A DNA stretch of 64,000 nt from Actinomycetota bacterium (GCA_016213645.1 JACQZY010000020.1:62001-126000), one strand, 5' to 3'; shown: positions 8,361-17,601, counted from the first letter of the stretch. Made by a program: numbers and translations. Notes: a model not told the origin generated them from the letters alone.

Positions 8361-9877
8361 CCGCCCCGCCCTCCACAACTTGTGTAAACCATCCAGGCGC
8401 GGTTCTCGCCGACAAACTCAAAGCCCGGCTGCGGCATTCCCGTCCACGGCTTTCGCAACAAGCGGTCAACGACCGTCAGCTGAAAGGGATCAAGCGAACT
8501 GGTCTGAATCAGCAGGCTCCCGCTGGTCGGCGGTGCGTTCAGCTGCGTCGTGGCGGGTACGTCCTTCTTCGCCAGACCCAGGCGGTAGCGGATCACCGGC
8601 ACACTCTCGTGCGTGAAGGCCACGACCGGCAGACAACGCTCGATCTGCCCGCGAACTTCGTCGTTGTCGAAGATCTTGTAGATGCGGCTGAACTTCACCG
8701 ACACTTGATCCGTGGAGGTGTTTAGATGCCGCGCGTTGTCTGTCATCGCGGGCGCGCGCAAAAGCGCCACGAGCAGCGTGATCATGGCAATCCAGACGCC
8801 GACGCGACGCGATCTGCCCGTGAGCTGCACCCAGCCGACCAGCGCGAACGCCGTGCCGATGCACATAACGATCGACGGAATCACCAGGTAGCGAGAGATC
8901 ACCGACAGCCCCGCGACCGCGATCAGCAGATAGGTGAGTACGCCCGTAGCCGCCAGACCGATCAGCATCAGCATGCGGGCACGCAGCGCGTAGATGGCCA
9001 GCCCCAACCCCAGCGTGCCGGCGATCGGAAACAGCGCCTGCTCGCTACCACCGACCATTCGCGGCAGCAGCCAGACCGCCTGCGGCAGCGATTTTTGGCG
9101 GTTCAGCTGACCGGCTACCTCGCGCGTGGAACTGACCGAGTACATCGGATCGCCGGTGACGATCCAGTCCCAACCGAGCCAGATCGCGGGCGCGGCGGCC
9201 ACCAGCGCGGCGTACCCCGCCAGCGCTCCGATCGACGGCTGCTCGCCTGGCAGATCAAGAGACGGCTTCACGGCGCCCAACGCCAGCCACAACCAGTACA
9301 GCCCGGCCATCAACCAGGCCTCAGGCCTCAGCAACCCCGCCATCGTCAGCAGCAAAAGCGGCGCGATACCGCGGCGTGGCCGCTTCAGTTCCAGCACCGC
9401 CGCCCACACGATCATCGCCAAGAACGGAATGTCGAGCATCGAACGAAACGCAAAGGCCATCAGATCGGTGCGCGACAGCAGCACAATCACGCTGACGGCG
9501 GCCACCAGCGTGCCGATCTTCAGCTGCACCAACCTGAAGACGCCGATCAGCAGGCCCACGTACATACCCAGCGACAGAATCAGCAAGAGCTGGATCGCCG
9601 CGCCGCCCGTAAGCGACAGCACCGCCGTGTAAAGGTTGAACAGCGGGTGCGGCGTCGGTGTGTTGAAGACTTCGTAGTCGGGCAGATGACCGTGCGCGAT
9701 CTCGTCGCCCCAGATCAGCGCGTAGTAGGTGTCGTAGTTGGGATAGAGCGGCCGCCAGACCGTGAAGATCACGAGCGCAGCAAAAAGACCGGCCCACAGC
9801 GCCCACTCAACCTTGCGGTTCTCGAGCAGGCGTGTGAGCCGGTCAAGCACGTTCTGGATGCGCTCGACTGGGCGCAT
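8357..9877 (-). CDS. Polytopic GT-C-like membrane protein
   Basis: 506 aa with about ten to eleven TM helices. The first extracytoplasmic loop contains the acidic motif NYDTYYALIWGDE, comparable to the D-E loop of GT-C glycosyltransferases. A later loop, NTPTPHPLFN, is also typical of mannosyl- or arabinosyl-transferase-like proteins. The C-terminal roughly 120 residues form a soluble extracytoplasmic domain. It is the first gene of a two-gene unit with the propeller lipoprotein (4-bp overlap). No strong ribosome binding site is seen. The sugar specificity is unknown. Confidence 0.72.
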   Translation of the reverse strand: MRPVERIQNVLDRLTRLLENRKVEWALWAGLFAALVIFTVWRPLYPNYDTYYALIWGDEIAHGHLPDYEVFNTPTPHPLFNLYTAVLSLTGGAAIQLLLILSLGMYVGLLIGVFRLVQLKIGTLVAAVSVIVLLSRTDLMAFAFRSMLDIPFLAMIVWAAVLELKRPRRGIAPLLLLTMAGLLRPEAWLMAGLYWLWLALGAVKPSLDLPGEQPSIGALAGYAALVAAAPAIWLGWDWIVTGDPMYSVSSTREVAGQLNRQKSLPQAVWLLPRMVGGSEQALFPIAGTLGLGLAIYALRARMLMLIGLAATGVLTYLLIAVAGLSVISRYLVIPSIVMCIGTAFALVGWVQLTGRSRRVGVWIAMITLLVALLRAPAMTDNARHLNTSTDQVSVKFSRIYKIFDNDEVRGQIERCLPVVAFTHESVPVIRYRLGLAKKDVPATTQLNAPPTSGSLLIQTSSLDPFQLTVVDRLLRKPWTGMPQPGFEFVGENRAWMVYTSCGGRGG

Positions 9878-9908
9878 GCCGTTTATCGTGAGGTCTTTGG
9901 CGGCGGAG

Positions 9909-11063
9909 TTAGTTGAGGCGCTCCACGATCATCGCCATACCCATACCACCGGCCACGCACATCGACTCGATGCCGTAGGTCTTGTCGGCGGTTTCCAGGC
10001 CGTTCAGCAGCGTGCCCATGATGCGCACGCCGGTCATGCCGAACGGGTGGCCCAGGGCGATCGCGCCGCCGTGCGGGTTGAGCTTTTCGAGCGGGATGTT
10101 GCACTGGTCCATGCTCGGGATGATCTGTGCGGCAAAGGCCTCGTTGATCTCGACGATGTCGATGTCGCCGATCGTCATGTTGGCGGCCTTGAGCACCTTC
10201 TGGATCGCCGGCACCGGGCCGATTCCCATGTACTCGGGCTCCACTCCGGCAGCGGCCGCGGCAATCACCTTGGCGCGCGGCTTGAGACCAAGCTCGGCGG
10301 CGCGGTCGGCGCTCATCACCAGCGCGGCGGCGGCGCCGTCATTGAGCGGGCAGGCGTTACCGGCGGTCACGGTGCCACCTTCCGGCTTGAACACCGGGTT
10401 CAAACCGGCGAGCTTTTCGACCGTCGTGCCGGCACGCGGGCCGTCGTCCTTACTGATCACCGTGCCGTCGGTGATCGTGTAGGGAGTGATCTCGCGATCG
10501 AAGAAGCCGTTCTCCTGGTTTTCACAGGCGAGCTGCTGGCTGCGAGCGGCGTATTCGTCCTGCTGTTCGCGGGTTACGCCATAGCGCTCGGCGACGTTCT
10601 CGGCGGTGATGCCCATCGGGATGTAAACGTTCCAGAGAGCGCCTTCGGAGCCGTCGAGCTTGGGGTGCATTTTGAAGTCGGGGTTACCGGCCGCACGGCT
10701 GGAGGCCTCGATGCCGCCGGCCAGGTAAGTGGTGCCGTCACCGGCGATGATCGCGTTGGCCGCGGCGCGGATCGACTGCAGGCTCGACGCGCAGAAGCGG
10801 GTCAGCGTGTGACCGGCGACGGTCTCGGGAAGGCCGGCCAGCAGCCAGGCGTTGCGACCGATGTTGTAGCCCTGCTCGTTGTCGGGAAAGCCGCAACCCA
10901 TGATCACGTCGTCGTAGCTGTCGGCCGCGACCTCGGGGTGCTTTTCGACCAGCGTCTTGACCGCGAAGGCCGCCAGGTCCTCGGCGCGCTCGCCGGCCAG
11001 CGAGCCCTTGAAGGCGCGGCCGATCGGAGTGCGGACGACATCGACGATTACTGCGTCAGGCAT
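9909..11063 (-). CDS. fadA: Acetyl-CoA C-acyltransferase (thiolase)
   Basis: 384 aa, full thiolase length. The nucleophilic Cys is in RFCASSLQ (C91). The NEAFAAQ motif, the catalytic His in GGAIALGHPFG and the C-terminal Cys in CVAGGMGM are all present. Catalyses thiolytic cleavage of 3-ketoacyl-CoA to acetyl-CoA and a shortened acyl-CoA, or the reverse condensation, in the cytoplasm. AAGGAG sits just upstream of the ATG. It stands alone, but two acyl-CoA dehydrogenases lie 5 kb away, so a beta-oxidation role is likely. A biosynthetic acetoacetyl-CoA thiolase cannot be excluded. Confidence 0.92.
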   Translation of the reverse strand: MPDAVIVDVVRTPIGRAFKGSLAGERAEDLAAFAVKTLVEKHPEVAADSYDDVIMGCGFPDNEQGYNIGRNAWLLAGLPETVAGHTLTRFCASSLQSIRAAANAIIAGDGTTYLAGGIEASSRAAGNPDFKMHPKLDGSEGALWNVYIPMGITAENVAERYGVTREQQDEYAARSQQLACENQENGFFDREITPYTITDGTVISKDDGPRAGTTVEKLAGLNPVFKPEGGTVTAGNACPLNDGAAAALVMSADRAAELGLKPRAKVIAAAAAGVEPEYMGIGPVPAIQKVLKAANMTIGDIDIVEINEAFAAQIIPSMDQCNIPLEKLNPHGGAIALGHPFGMTGVRIMGTLLNGLETADKTYGIESMCVAGGMGMAMIVERLN

Positions 11064-11195
11064 GGAATGCTCCTTGCGAAGGGGGCGGAAAGATTGCGCG
11101 TCGGATGGTAGTGCGTATGGGGGTGACAGAACGCCGGGCGGAGGAATGAAGGCACTTAAGTCCGCGCCACGCTCAGGCGATTCGACGGTGTTCGA

Positions 11196-12347
11196 TCAGG
11201 CCAGGCTGCGAAGTTCGGCTGCAAGAAGTGAGATCGGCACTGCATCCACTTTGTCGTTTATCGAAAAGCGCTTGGAACCCGGATACACGATCAGCACGCG
11301 ATCCAACTTGCAGTCCTCGACCGCGTTCCTTATGGATTTGGTTGCCGTCGGCGAATCGGTGCGCTTCACTTCAACACCCACAAGCCGGGAAGGGAACTCC
11401 AGCAGAAGGTCCATCTCCGCCCCATTGCTTGTGCGCCAAAAATACGGACGCGCGCGGCCTTCCAGATCCTTCAACGCCTCCTCGATAACCATCCCCTCCC
11501 AACTTGCCCCTACGAGCGGATGACGCTCAAGCGAGGCTCGGTCTTCGACCCCGAGAAGGGCGTGAAGCAGCCCGCTGTCGCGGAAATACACCTTCGGCGT
11601 CTTCACGACTCTCTTGCCGAAATTCGTCGTCCACGGCCGGAGTATCCGAACCAGATGTGCATCGGACAAACCGTCCGTGTACCTCCGGCTTGTCGACTCG
11701 GCGATATCGATCGAGCGAGCGAGCGCCGCGCTGTTCCAAAGCTGGCCGTGATACACGGCTGCGATTCCGAGATACCGCTCGATCGTGGCCGAACTGAGCT
11801 CGAGACCGAATTCGCGCAGGTCCCGCGCGGCGAGATTGCGCACGTACTGCCTCAACCAATTTGCCGCGTCCCGATCACTTGAAGCAAGAAACGGCTCCGG
11901 GTAGGCACCTCGAAGCCAAAGCCGATCGTGTTGATCGGCCCCGATCTCGTCCAATGAGAATCCGGAAACTTCTATCACCTCAACGCGACCGGTCAGTGAT
12001 TCGGACGACTGCCTGATCGCATGTGGAGCCGCACTCCCGAGAATCAAGAAACGAGCGGGCAGTGGTTGCCTGTCGCTGAGCACGCGCAGCACGGGAAAAA
12101 GGTCAGGCCGACGCTGTATCTCGTCGATCACCACTAGTCCTTCGAGCCGTTCGAGAGCGGGCATCGGCGCATCGAGCCGGGCGAGATCCGTGGGATCTTC
12201 AAGATCGAAGTAGTTGAGCGAATCGGGCTCGACAAAACTCCGGGCGAGCGTGGTTTTGCCTACCTGGCGTGCTCCGGTGAGAAGTACGACGCGACTTCGG
12301 GACAGCGCTGACCGAATGCGTTCGCGGAGATGAGTACGTTCAATCAT
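11196..12347 (-). CDS. AAA ATPase with C-terminal DUF4143
   Basis: 383 aa. The N-terminal AAA_14-type ATPase has Walker A GARQVGKTT (about residue 26-34) and Walker B LVVIDEIQ. The C-terminal DUF4143 region shows GLLHALLG and the nuclease-like segment EMDLLLE...VGVEVKRTD, recalling a restriction-endonuclease-like fold (D-x(n)-ExK). Proteins of this class are common, patchily distributed and of unclear function. Start: ATG at 12347 is preceded by TACAAT and 7 nt, fitting a leaderless transcript; an ATG three codons earlier is the alternative. The upstream region is markedly AT-rich compared with neighbours, as is usual for recently acquired single genes. Confidence 0.85.
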   Translation of the reverse strand: MIERTHLRERIRSALSRSRVVLLTGARQVGKTTLARSFVEPDSLNYFDLEDPTDLARLDAPMPALERLEGLVVIDEIQRRPDLFPVLRVLSDRQPLPARFLILGSAAPHAIRQSSESLTGRVEVIEVSGFSLDEIGADQHDRLWLRGAYPEPFLASSDRDAANWLRQYVRNLAARDLREFGLELSSATIERYLGIAAVYHGQLWNSAALARSIDIAESTSRRYTDGLSDAHLVRILRPWTTNFGKRVVKTPKVYFRDSGLLHALLGVEDRASLERHPLVGASWEGMVIEEALKDLEGRARPYFWRTSNGAEMDLLLEFPSRLVGVEVKRTDSPTATKSIRNAVEDCKLDRVLIVYPGSKRFSINDKVDAVPISLLAAELRSLA

Positions 12348-12442
12348 TAGTACCATTGTACCATGTAATTCTTACTACGTACTGATGTAATTACATGCTT
12401 TCTATATGAGCTAATTGCGCTCCCGCAGACGCGGCCGGCCGA

Positions 12443-14431
12443 CTACTTCCGCCGCCAAAGCGTCATCGCCACTCCGCTCTCGTCCAAATTGCGATCGTGC
12501 GTGACGGGACCGATCGTGAAAGGCACCGGCTTGAAGCGCAGCGACTGGAGATCGGCAATCTGCGCCGGAAAGCAATTGACGCAAACGACCAGGTCCGGCA
12601 GCGTGGTGGCGTAACGTCGCGAACGGTTGTCTGCCGACACCTCGCGAAATCGTGGACCGCCGTCGCCGGCGAGCGCGTGAAACGCGTAAACCCAGTCGTC
12701 GAGGCTGACGATCAATCCCACGTCTCGCTCGCCGGTCTGCCGGACGGCGGCGAGTACGCCGCGATACGGCGCCTCGATGTTGCGGCGAGGCAGGAAGTAC
12801 TGCGAATCGCGCGGGGTGGTCAGAACCGAGCGCCCGCCGACCAGCGGTCGGGTGTAGTTGTAGAACAAATACGGAACGGCGGCCAGCGTGATCAACGTCA
12901 GCACCACTCCGATCGCGCGTCGCCGTCGAACCGTCTCCAGGCAGACCGCCACCAGCGGCGCCGCAAGCACGAACATCGGCAGGTGCAGGCGCGCGTGCCA
13001 TGCCTGCCACTTCAGCAGCACGCAGAACAGCAGCGCCTGCACACACAACACTCCCGCCCATGCCAGCCGTCGACGCGTTCGGTACCGGCCCACGAACGCG
13101 ACCATGCCGACCGCCCAGATGCTCAGCAACAGCAGTGCCAGGTTGCCCGCGTGGTCCTCGTGAGGACCAAACTTCCCGACTTCGAACGGCCGCCCTTCGA
13201 ATGTGTTCGCGGGATCGTCCGGATCGGCGCCGATCGCCTTCAGCCCCTTGCGAATCGATTTCTCAAGCGCGCGGTTGGCAGGCTCGCTTGGCAGATTGAG
13301 ATGCACCGACGCGTTGCGCACCGCGTTGGACAAGATCGTTCGCGGCCCGGCGTTTTCGTTTTTGTAGAAGTTGCCACCGCTGCCGGTGGCCAGAAATGAA
13401 CCGTATGTTGCGTGATTCTGGGCCAGATGCTGAACGTTGGGCGCAATCACCAGCGCCGCGCCCGCTGCAAGCACGGCGACTCGGCGTGTGCTGATCCCGC
13501 GCCGCAAGGTGCAGGCTGCGATCAGCGCAATCACCGGCAATCCGTACATCAGCGCGGTGCCCTTTGTAAGCACGGCCAGCCCGACGGCAAGACAGGCCGC
13601 GAGCGTCCGCATGTCACCGCGGTCATCGAACTCGGAGACACCAAGCGCAAGCGTCGCGGCGATCAGCAGCCAAAAACCGGTAAGTAGGTCGTTCTGCGTG
13701 CTCGATCCCTGCATGATCGCCATCGGCGTCGTGACCACAAGCAACGCTGCGACGATCTGGCCAACGCGCGCCGCACCCAGCCGGGCCGCGGCCAGCGACG
13801 CCGTGACGGCACTTCCCGCGAACGCAAACCACTGCACGCTTGCGGCAAGAAGGTCGCCGCCGGTCAGCAGTTGCCACTGAGCGATCAGCATTTCCGCGCC
13901 CGGCGGCTGATAAAGCTGCGGCTCGACATTCGTCGCATAGTGCGCCACGCCGCCCAAACGAATCCACGCCACCACGCGGGCAAGGTGATACGTCATCGAA
14001 TCCCAATTGTTGGGCGCCGCAAGCAGGGCGACTGCGCCTACGATCGCCACGCATGCGACGATCGTCGCCAGACAGGCGCGCATCCACACAGAGGACTTGA
14101 GCCAACCGTCGGTCAGGTCTGTCTTCAGCCGCGCAATAACTGCTCTGAACCGCCAGGCCGACACGCCGCCTGCCACCGCCACGGGCAGCCACAGCGCCAG
14201 CAGCCAGCCCCGCGTCAGATGCCCGTGCCGCCCTGCCGCAACGTCATGCCCCGCGCCAAGCGACAGCAGTTCCACCGCCGCCACAGAGAACACCGCCCAA
14301 ACCACGCACGTCACCGCGAACGCCTCGCGACGCCCAAACCACGGTCGTCCGTCGGCGCCGTTGCTGCCCGCAAGCAAGCAAAACAAACCCAAGCCCGGCA
14401 AACCGAGCAGAAGTGTCGCGATCAGGATCAC
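12443..14431 (-). CDS. Large polytopic GT-C-like membrane protein
   Basis: 662 aa, about twelve TM helices. The first large loop carries NNWDSMTYHLARV, an acidic loop motif found in membrane glycosyltransferases that use polyprenyl-linked sugars. A soluble C-terminal tail of about 130 residues follows the last TM helix. The start is GTG; TAGGCT lies 9 nt upstream, so the transcript may have a very short or no leader. Standalone between the DUF4143 ATPase and the toxin-antitoxin pair. Sugar donor and acceptor are unknown. Confidence 0.72.
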   Translation of the reverse strand: MILIATLLLGLPGLGLFCLLAGSNGADGRPWFGRREAFAVTCVVWAVFSVAAVELLSLGAGHDVAAGRHGHLTRGWLLALWLPVAVAGGVSAWRFRAVIARLKTDLTDGWLKSSVWMRACLATIVACVAIVGAVALLAAPNNWDSMTYHLARVVAWIRLGGVAHYATNVEPQLYQPPGAEMLIAQWQLLTGGDLLAASVQWFAFAGSAVTASLAAARLGAARVGQIVAALLVVTTPMAIMQGSSTQNDLLTGFWLLIAATLALGVSEFDDRGDMRTLAACLAVGLAVLTKGTALMYGLPVIALIAACTLRRGISTRRVAVLAAGAALVIAPNVQHLAQNHATYGSFLATGSGGNFYKNENAGPRTILSNAVRNASVHLNLPSEPANRALEKSIRKGLKAIGADPDDPANTFEGRPFEVGKFGPHEDHAGNLALLLLSIWAVGMVAFVGRYRTRRRLAWAGVLCVQALLFCVLLKWQAWHARLHLPMFVLAAPLVAVCLETVRRRRAIGVVLTLITLAAVPYLFYNYTRPLVGGRSVLTTPRDSQYFLPRRNIEAPYRGVLAAVRQTGERDVGLIVSLDDWVYAFHALAGDGGPRFREVSADNRSRRYATTLPDLVVCVNCFPAQIADLQSLRFKPVPFTIGPVTHDRNLDESGVAMTLWRRK

Positions 14432-14481
14432 CCGCGGGCGAGCCTAACGACAGCGCAAACCTGATGCGTACACTGCCGAAA

Positions 14482-14511
14482 TTGGCTAACTTCTGCCAGT
14501 TGTAGTATCAT
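14482..14511 (+). promoter_or_regulatory. Promoter of the HTH/PIN toxin-antitoxin pair
   Basis: TTGGCT (14482-14487), an 18-bp spacer and TATCAT (14506-14511), with the ATG seven bases later. This is the best -35/-10 pair in the window and implies a leaderless antitoxin mRNA. The palindrome GTATAC lies between the -10 and the start and could be part of an autoregulatory operator. Confidence 0.65.
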
Positions 14512-14518
14512 CGTATAC

Positions 14519-14770
14519 ATGGTGACGGTTCCACAGGCGGCTGAACGGCTGGGCAGAAACCCGGAAACGATCCGCCGCTGGATCCGTTCCGGTCGACTAC
14601 GCGCGGCGAAGATCGGCACCCAGCACATGATCGACGAACGCGATCTCGGGTCGGTGATAGAGCAAGCCCACACACGCGCCCGCATGCCGAAAGAGTGGCA
14701 ATCCTCGCGCAGCGGCCAACCAGCGCCGGACTGGGTTGAACTTCTGCACCAGGCTCGTCGCGAGCGTTGA
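14519..14770 (+). CDS. HTH (excisionase/MerR-like) antitoxin
   Basis: 83 aa. The N-terminal half is a DNA-binding winged HTH of the excisionase type (TVPQAAERLGRNPETIRRWIRSGRLRA). The C-terminal tail contains a Trp-rich segment likely to contact the toxin. It ends in TTGA, overlapping the start of the PIN gene by 4 bp, the usual arrangement of a type II antitoxin-toxin pair. It probably neutralises the PIN RNase and represses the operon. No ribosome binding site is present; the leader appears to be absent. Confidence 0.82.
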   Translation: MVTVPQAAERLGRNPETIRRWIRSGRLRAAKIGTQHMIDERDLGSVIEQAHTRARMPKEWQSSRSGQPAPDWVELLHQARRER

Positions 14771-15162
14771 GTTACGTCGTTGACGCAAGCGTCGTAGTCG
14801 CCGCGTGTTACGCGCCGGACGGCTTTGCCCGCTTCGGACGAACGCGCCTGGTCGCGCCGCCGTTGATGTGGTCCGAAGCACGTTCGGTCATTCGTCTGGC
14901 GACGACGCACAAGCGAATCACCGAGACCGACGGCGAGAGCGCTTTTGAATCGCTTGAACGTTGCCGCGTAGAAAAGCTGGATCCGGCCGAACTCGGAGCG
15001 ACCGCCTGGGCGACGGCCAAGGAGTACGGCTGGAGACGCACCTACGACGCCGAATTCGTCGCTCTCGCCCGGCTAACGGGCTTCACTCTGGTCTCACTCG
15101 ACGAACGCCTGATTCGCGCGATCAGGAAGCCGGATCGCGCGATCCACGCCGCCGACGCCTAG
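14767..15162 (+). CDS. PIN-domain RNase toxin (VapC-like)
   Basis: 131 aa PIN domain with the acidic residues expected for Mg2+ binding: D6 (VVDASVV), E37 (WSEARS), D94 (YDAEFVAL) and D112 (SLDERL). VapC-type toxins cleave structured RNA such as tRNA or rRNA and are held inactive by the partner antitoxin. The start is TTG inside the TTGA overlap with the antitoxin stop, so translation is coupled; no ATG or GTG is available nearby. It ends four bases from the convergent acyl-CoA dehydrogenase gene. The RNA target is unknown. Confidence 0.85.
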   Translation: MSYVVDASVVVAACYAPDGFARFGRTRLVAPPLMWSEARSVIRLATTHKRITETDGESAFESLERCRVEKLDPAELGATAWATAKEYGWRRTYDAEFVALARLTGFTLVSLDERLIRAIRKPDRAIHAADA

Positions 15163-15166
15163 CCCG

Positions 15167-16312
15167 CTAAACCCGCTCCAACCCCTGCAACAGCATCTCG
15201 CGGTTGAAGTCGCCGTCGCCGAGCATCGCGCGGGAGGCGGTGGCGCGGCGGTAGTAGTAGTGGGCTTCGTGTTCGTAGGTGAAGCCGATGCCGCCGTGAA
15301 GCTGGATGCTCATGCGCGCAACGTCCCAGAAGGCGTCGTGAACCTGGGCCTTGGCCAGCGGTCCGACCACCGGCAGTTCGTCGCGCTTGCTCGCGGCGGC
15401 CCAGCCCGCGTAGTAGGCGGCGCTGCGGGACTGCTCCACCGACATCAGCATGTCGGCGCAGATGTGTTTGACCGCCTGGAACGACGCGATCGGCCGGCCG
15501 AACTGAAAGCGATCCTTGGTGTAGGCGAGCGCGGTGTCGAAACAGTGCTGCGCCGCGCCCAACGACTCGGCGGCAAGCGCCACGCCGCCAAGCTGCATCG
15601 TGGTGTTCAGCAGCGGCCAAGCCTCTCCAGGCTCGCCGATCGCGGCCGAGGCCGGAACTCGCACACCGTCAAACGCCAGCGTCGCGAGCTTGCGCGTCTC
15701 GTCAACCGCGTGGGCAGGCGCGCGCGTCAAACCAGGCGCGTCGCCGGGCACGGAAAACAGCGCGATCTCGCCGTCGGCATCGCCGGTGCGTGCCACCACC
15801 ACGATCGCGTCGGCGGTGTGCCCGTCAACCACGTAGTTCTTGGCACCATCGAGCACGAAGTCGCCGCCGTCGGCCCGGGCGGTGAGCTTCACGTCCGGCG
15901 GCCGGTAACGACCGCCCGGCTCGCAGTAGGCCAGCGTGGCCGTCTGCTCACCCGCCGCAATCGCAGTAAGCAGCGCCGCGTTCTCGTCGCTCAAACCAGC
16001 AACAGCCGCGCCCTCGATCAGCGCGTTGGCGGCCAGGCAAACGCTCGCGAAGAACGGCGACGGATACAGCGCCATACCCATCTGCTCAAGCACCACGACC
16101 AGCTCCACGTAGCCCAGCCCCACTCCGCCGTACTGCTCGGGCACGTGCAGGCCGGTCCAGCCGAGCTCGGCCAACTGGGCGTAATCCTCACGACTCCAGC
16201 CTTCGCCGGTTCCGGAAAGTTCGATCACGCGATCAAGCGACGCCGTCTCGCCCATCAGGCGCGTGGCGGCGGCTTGAATCTCGCGCTGCTCCTCGTTGAA
16301 TGCGAAATCCAT
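15167..16312 (-). CDS. Acyl-CoA dehydrogenase family protein (subunit 1)
   Basis: 381 aa with an N-terminal helical domain, a middle beta domain (VKLTARADGGDFVLDGAKNYV region) and a C-terminal helical domain with RFQFGRPIASFQAVKH and LHGGIGFTYEHE. FAD-dependent alpha,beta-desaturation of acyl-CoA thioesters is the family reaction. GAGGG lies about 9 nt upstream of the ATG. It lies 41 bp downstream of a second, divergent-sequence acyl-CoA dehydrogenase. Such pairs often form heteromeric enzymes acting on bulky side chains in actinobacteria; heterodimer formation here is inference. Confidence 0.9.
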   Translation of the reverse strand: MDFAFNEEQREIQAAATRLMGETASLDRVIELSGTGEGWSREDYAQLAELGWTGLHVPEQYGGVGLGYVELVVVLEQMGMALYPSPFFASVCLAANALIEGAAVAGLSDENAALLTAIAAGEQTATLAYCEPGGRYRPPDVKLTARADGGDFVLDGAKNYVVDGHTADAIVVVARTGDADGEIALFSVPGDAPGLTRAPAHAVDETRKLATLAFDGVRVPASAAIGEPGEAWPLLNTTMQLGGVALAAESLGAAQHCFDTALAYTKDRFQFGRPIASFQAVKHICADMLMSVEQSRSAAYYAGWAAASKRDELPVVGPLAKAQVHDAFWDVARMSIQLHGGIGFTYEHEAHYYYRRATASRAMLGDGDFNREMLLQGLERV

Positions 16313-16353
16313 CTTCGATCGCCCTCAGAAACGCCTCGGCGCCACCGGCGCCG

Positions 16354-17601
16354 TCAGGCCGCTCCCTTGCGAATCTCGTTGAACGGAATCTCGGCGTCTG
16401 TGCGCGGCTCCTTGGGCATGCCCAGCACGCGCTCGCTGATGATGTTGCGCTGGATCTGGTCGGTGCCGCCGTAGATCGACGTTGCGGGCACCACCAGGTT
16501 CAGGCGCTCGGCGGTCTTAAGCAGTTTGTCGTCATCGACCGCGCCCATCGCGCCCGGGCCGCTTATCGCCACCAGGTAGTCGGCGACCGCGCGCACGAGC
16601 TGGTTGTACGCCAGCTTGCCGGTCGACGCCTCCACCCCTGGGCCTTGCCCCTTCATCAGCGCGGTCGTGATGCGATAGCCGGTGAAACGATTGACCTCGT
16701 ACATCGTGAAGACCTTCGCCAGTTTCTGACGGGTCACTGGATCGTCGATCAATCCAGCCTGCCGAGTCAATTCCACAAGCGCGTGCGGACCGCGTGCGAT
16801 CAGCTTGCCCATCGTCTCCAGCGAGGATTCCGCGTCGGCCTCGGCCAGATCTACCGGCGCACCGGCCGCGGTGCCGCCCAAGCCGCCCAGGCCGAGCGCC
16901 ATGCGCTCGTTGGCGAGCGTGGTCATCGACACCTTCCAGCCATCGCCGACGGCACCCACGCGCAGGTCGTCGCTGATGCGAACTTCATTCAGAAAGACTT
17001 CGTTGAAGATCGCCTCGCCGGTCATCTCCTTCAGCGGCACGATCTCCACGCCGGGCGCCTTCATGTCGCAGATGAAATACGTGATGCCCTGGTGCTTGGG
17101 CAGCGCCGGGTCGTGACGTGCCATCAGGATCCCCCAACTCGCGAGCTGCGCGTGCGTGGTCCAAACCTTCTGGCCGCTGACCACCCACTCGTCTCCGTCG
17201 CGCACGGCCTTGGTCTGAATCGCAGCGAGGTCACTGCCGGCTCCGGGCTCGCTGAAGAGCTGGCACCACATCTCCTCACCGCGCAGCATCGGCGCCAGGA
17301 AGCGCCGGCGCTGTTCCTCGGTGCCGTGCTGGATAATCGTCGGCCCGGCCATCGGCACGCCGATCCCGCGCGGCGGCGGCTCGGCGCCGATTTCCTGGCG
17401 CTCCTGATTGAAGATGATCGCCTCGCTGGCGCTGGCTCCACGTCCGCCGTACTGCTTCGGCCACAGCGGCGCGGCCCAGCCGGTCTCGGCGAGCACGGCC
17501 CACCATTGCTCCCGGCTCATGCCTTCGCGCCAGTTGTCGGCCAGCCAGGCGCGAATCTCTTCGCGCAGCTCGGCCTCCGCGGGTGTGTCGCGCAGATCCA
17601 T
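16354..17601 (-). CDS. Acyl-CoA dehydrogenase family protein (subunit 2)
   Basis: 415 aa. Motifs include SEPGAGSDLA (flavin/substrate region), SGQKVWTTHA and the C-terminal YGGTDQIQRNII. In the last, the position usually occupied by the catalytic-loop Glu of single-subunit enzymes (EGT) is Gly, and TDQ replaces TNE, so the active-site base must come from elsewhere or from the partner. The start at 17601 is supported by TAGACT 8 nt upstream (leaderless pattern); the open frame continues upstream but overlaps the phosphatase gene antiparallel to nothing conserved. First gene of the two-gene unit with the other acyl-CoA dehydrogenase. Confidence 0.9.
   Translation of the reverse strand: MDLRDTPAEAELREEIRAWLADNWREGMSREQWWAVLAETGWAAPLWPKQYGGRGASASEAIIFNQERQEIGAEPPPRGIGVPMAGPTIIQHGTEEQRRRFLAPMLRGEEMWCQLFSEPGAGSDLAAIQTKAVRDGDEWVVSGQKVWTTHAQLASWGILMARHDPALPKHQGITYFICDMKAPGVEIVPLKEMTGEAIFNEVFLNEVRISDDLRVGAVGDGWKVSMTTLANERMALGLGGLGGTAAGAPVDLAEADAESSLETMGKLIARGPHALVELTRQAGLIDDPVTRQKLAKVFTMYEVNRFTGYRITTALMKGQGPGVEASTGKLAYNQLVRAVADYLVAISGPGAMGAVDDDKLLKTAERLNLVVPATSIYGGTDQIQRNIISERVLGMPKEPRTDAEIPFNEIRKGAA

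Noticed and set aside
8726-11111. Long plus-strand open frames opposite the GT-C and thiolase genes
   Set aside because: Composition is typical of shadow frames (runs of Gln/Arg/His), and they overlap well-supported genes over their full length.
15260-16474. Plus-strand frame opposite the acyl-CoA dehydrogenases
   Set aside because: Fully antisense to conserved coding sequence; no ribosome binding site and no recognisable domain.
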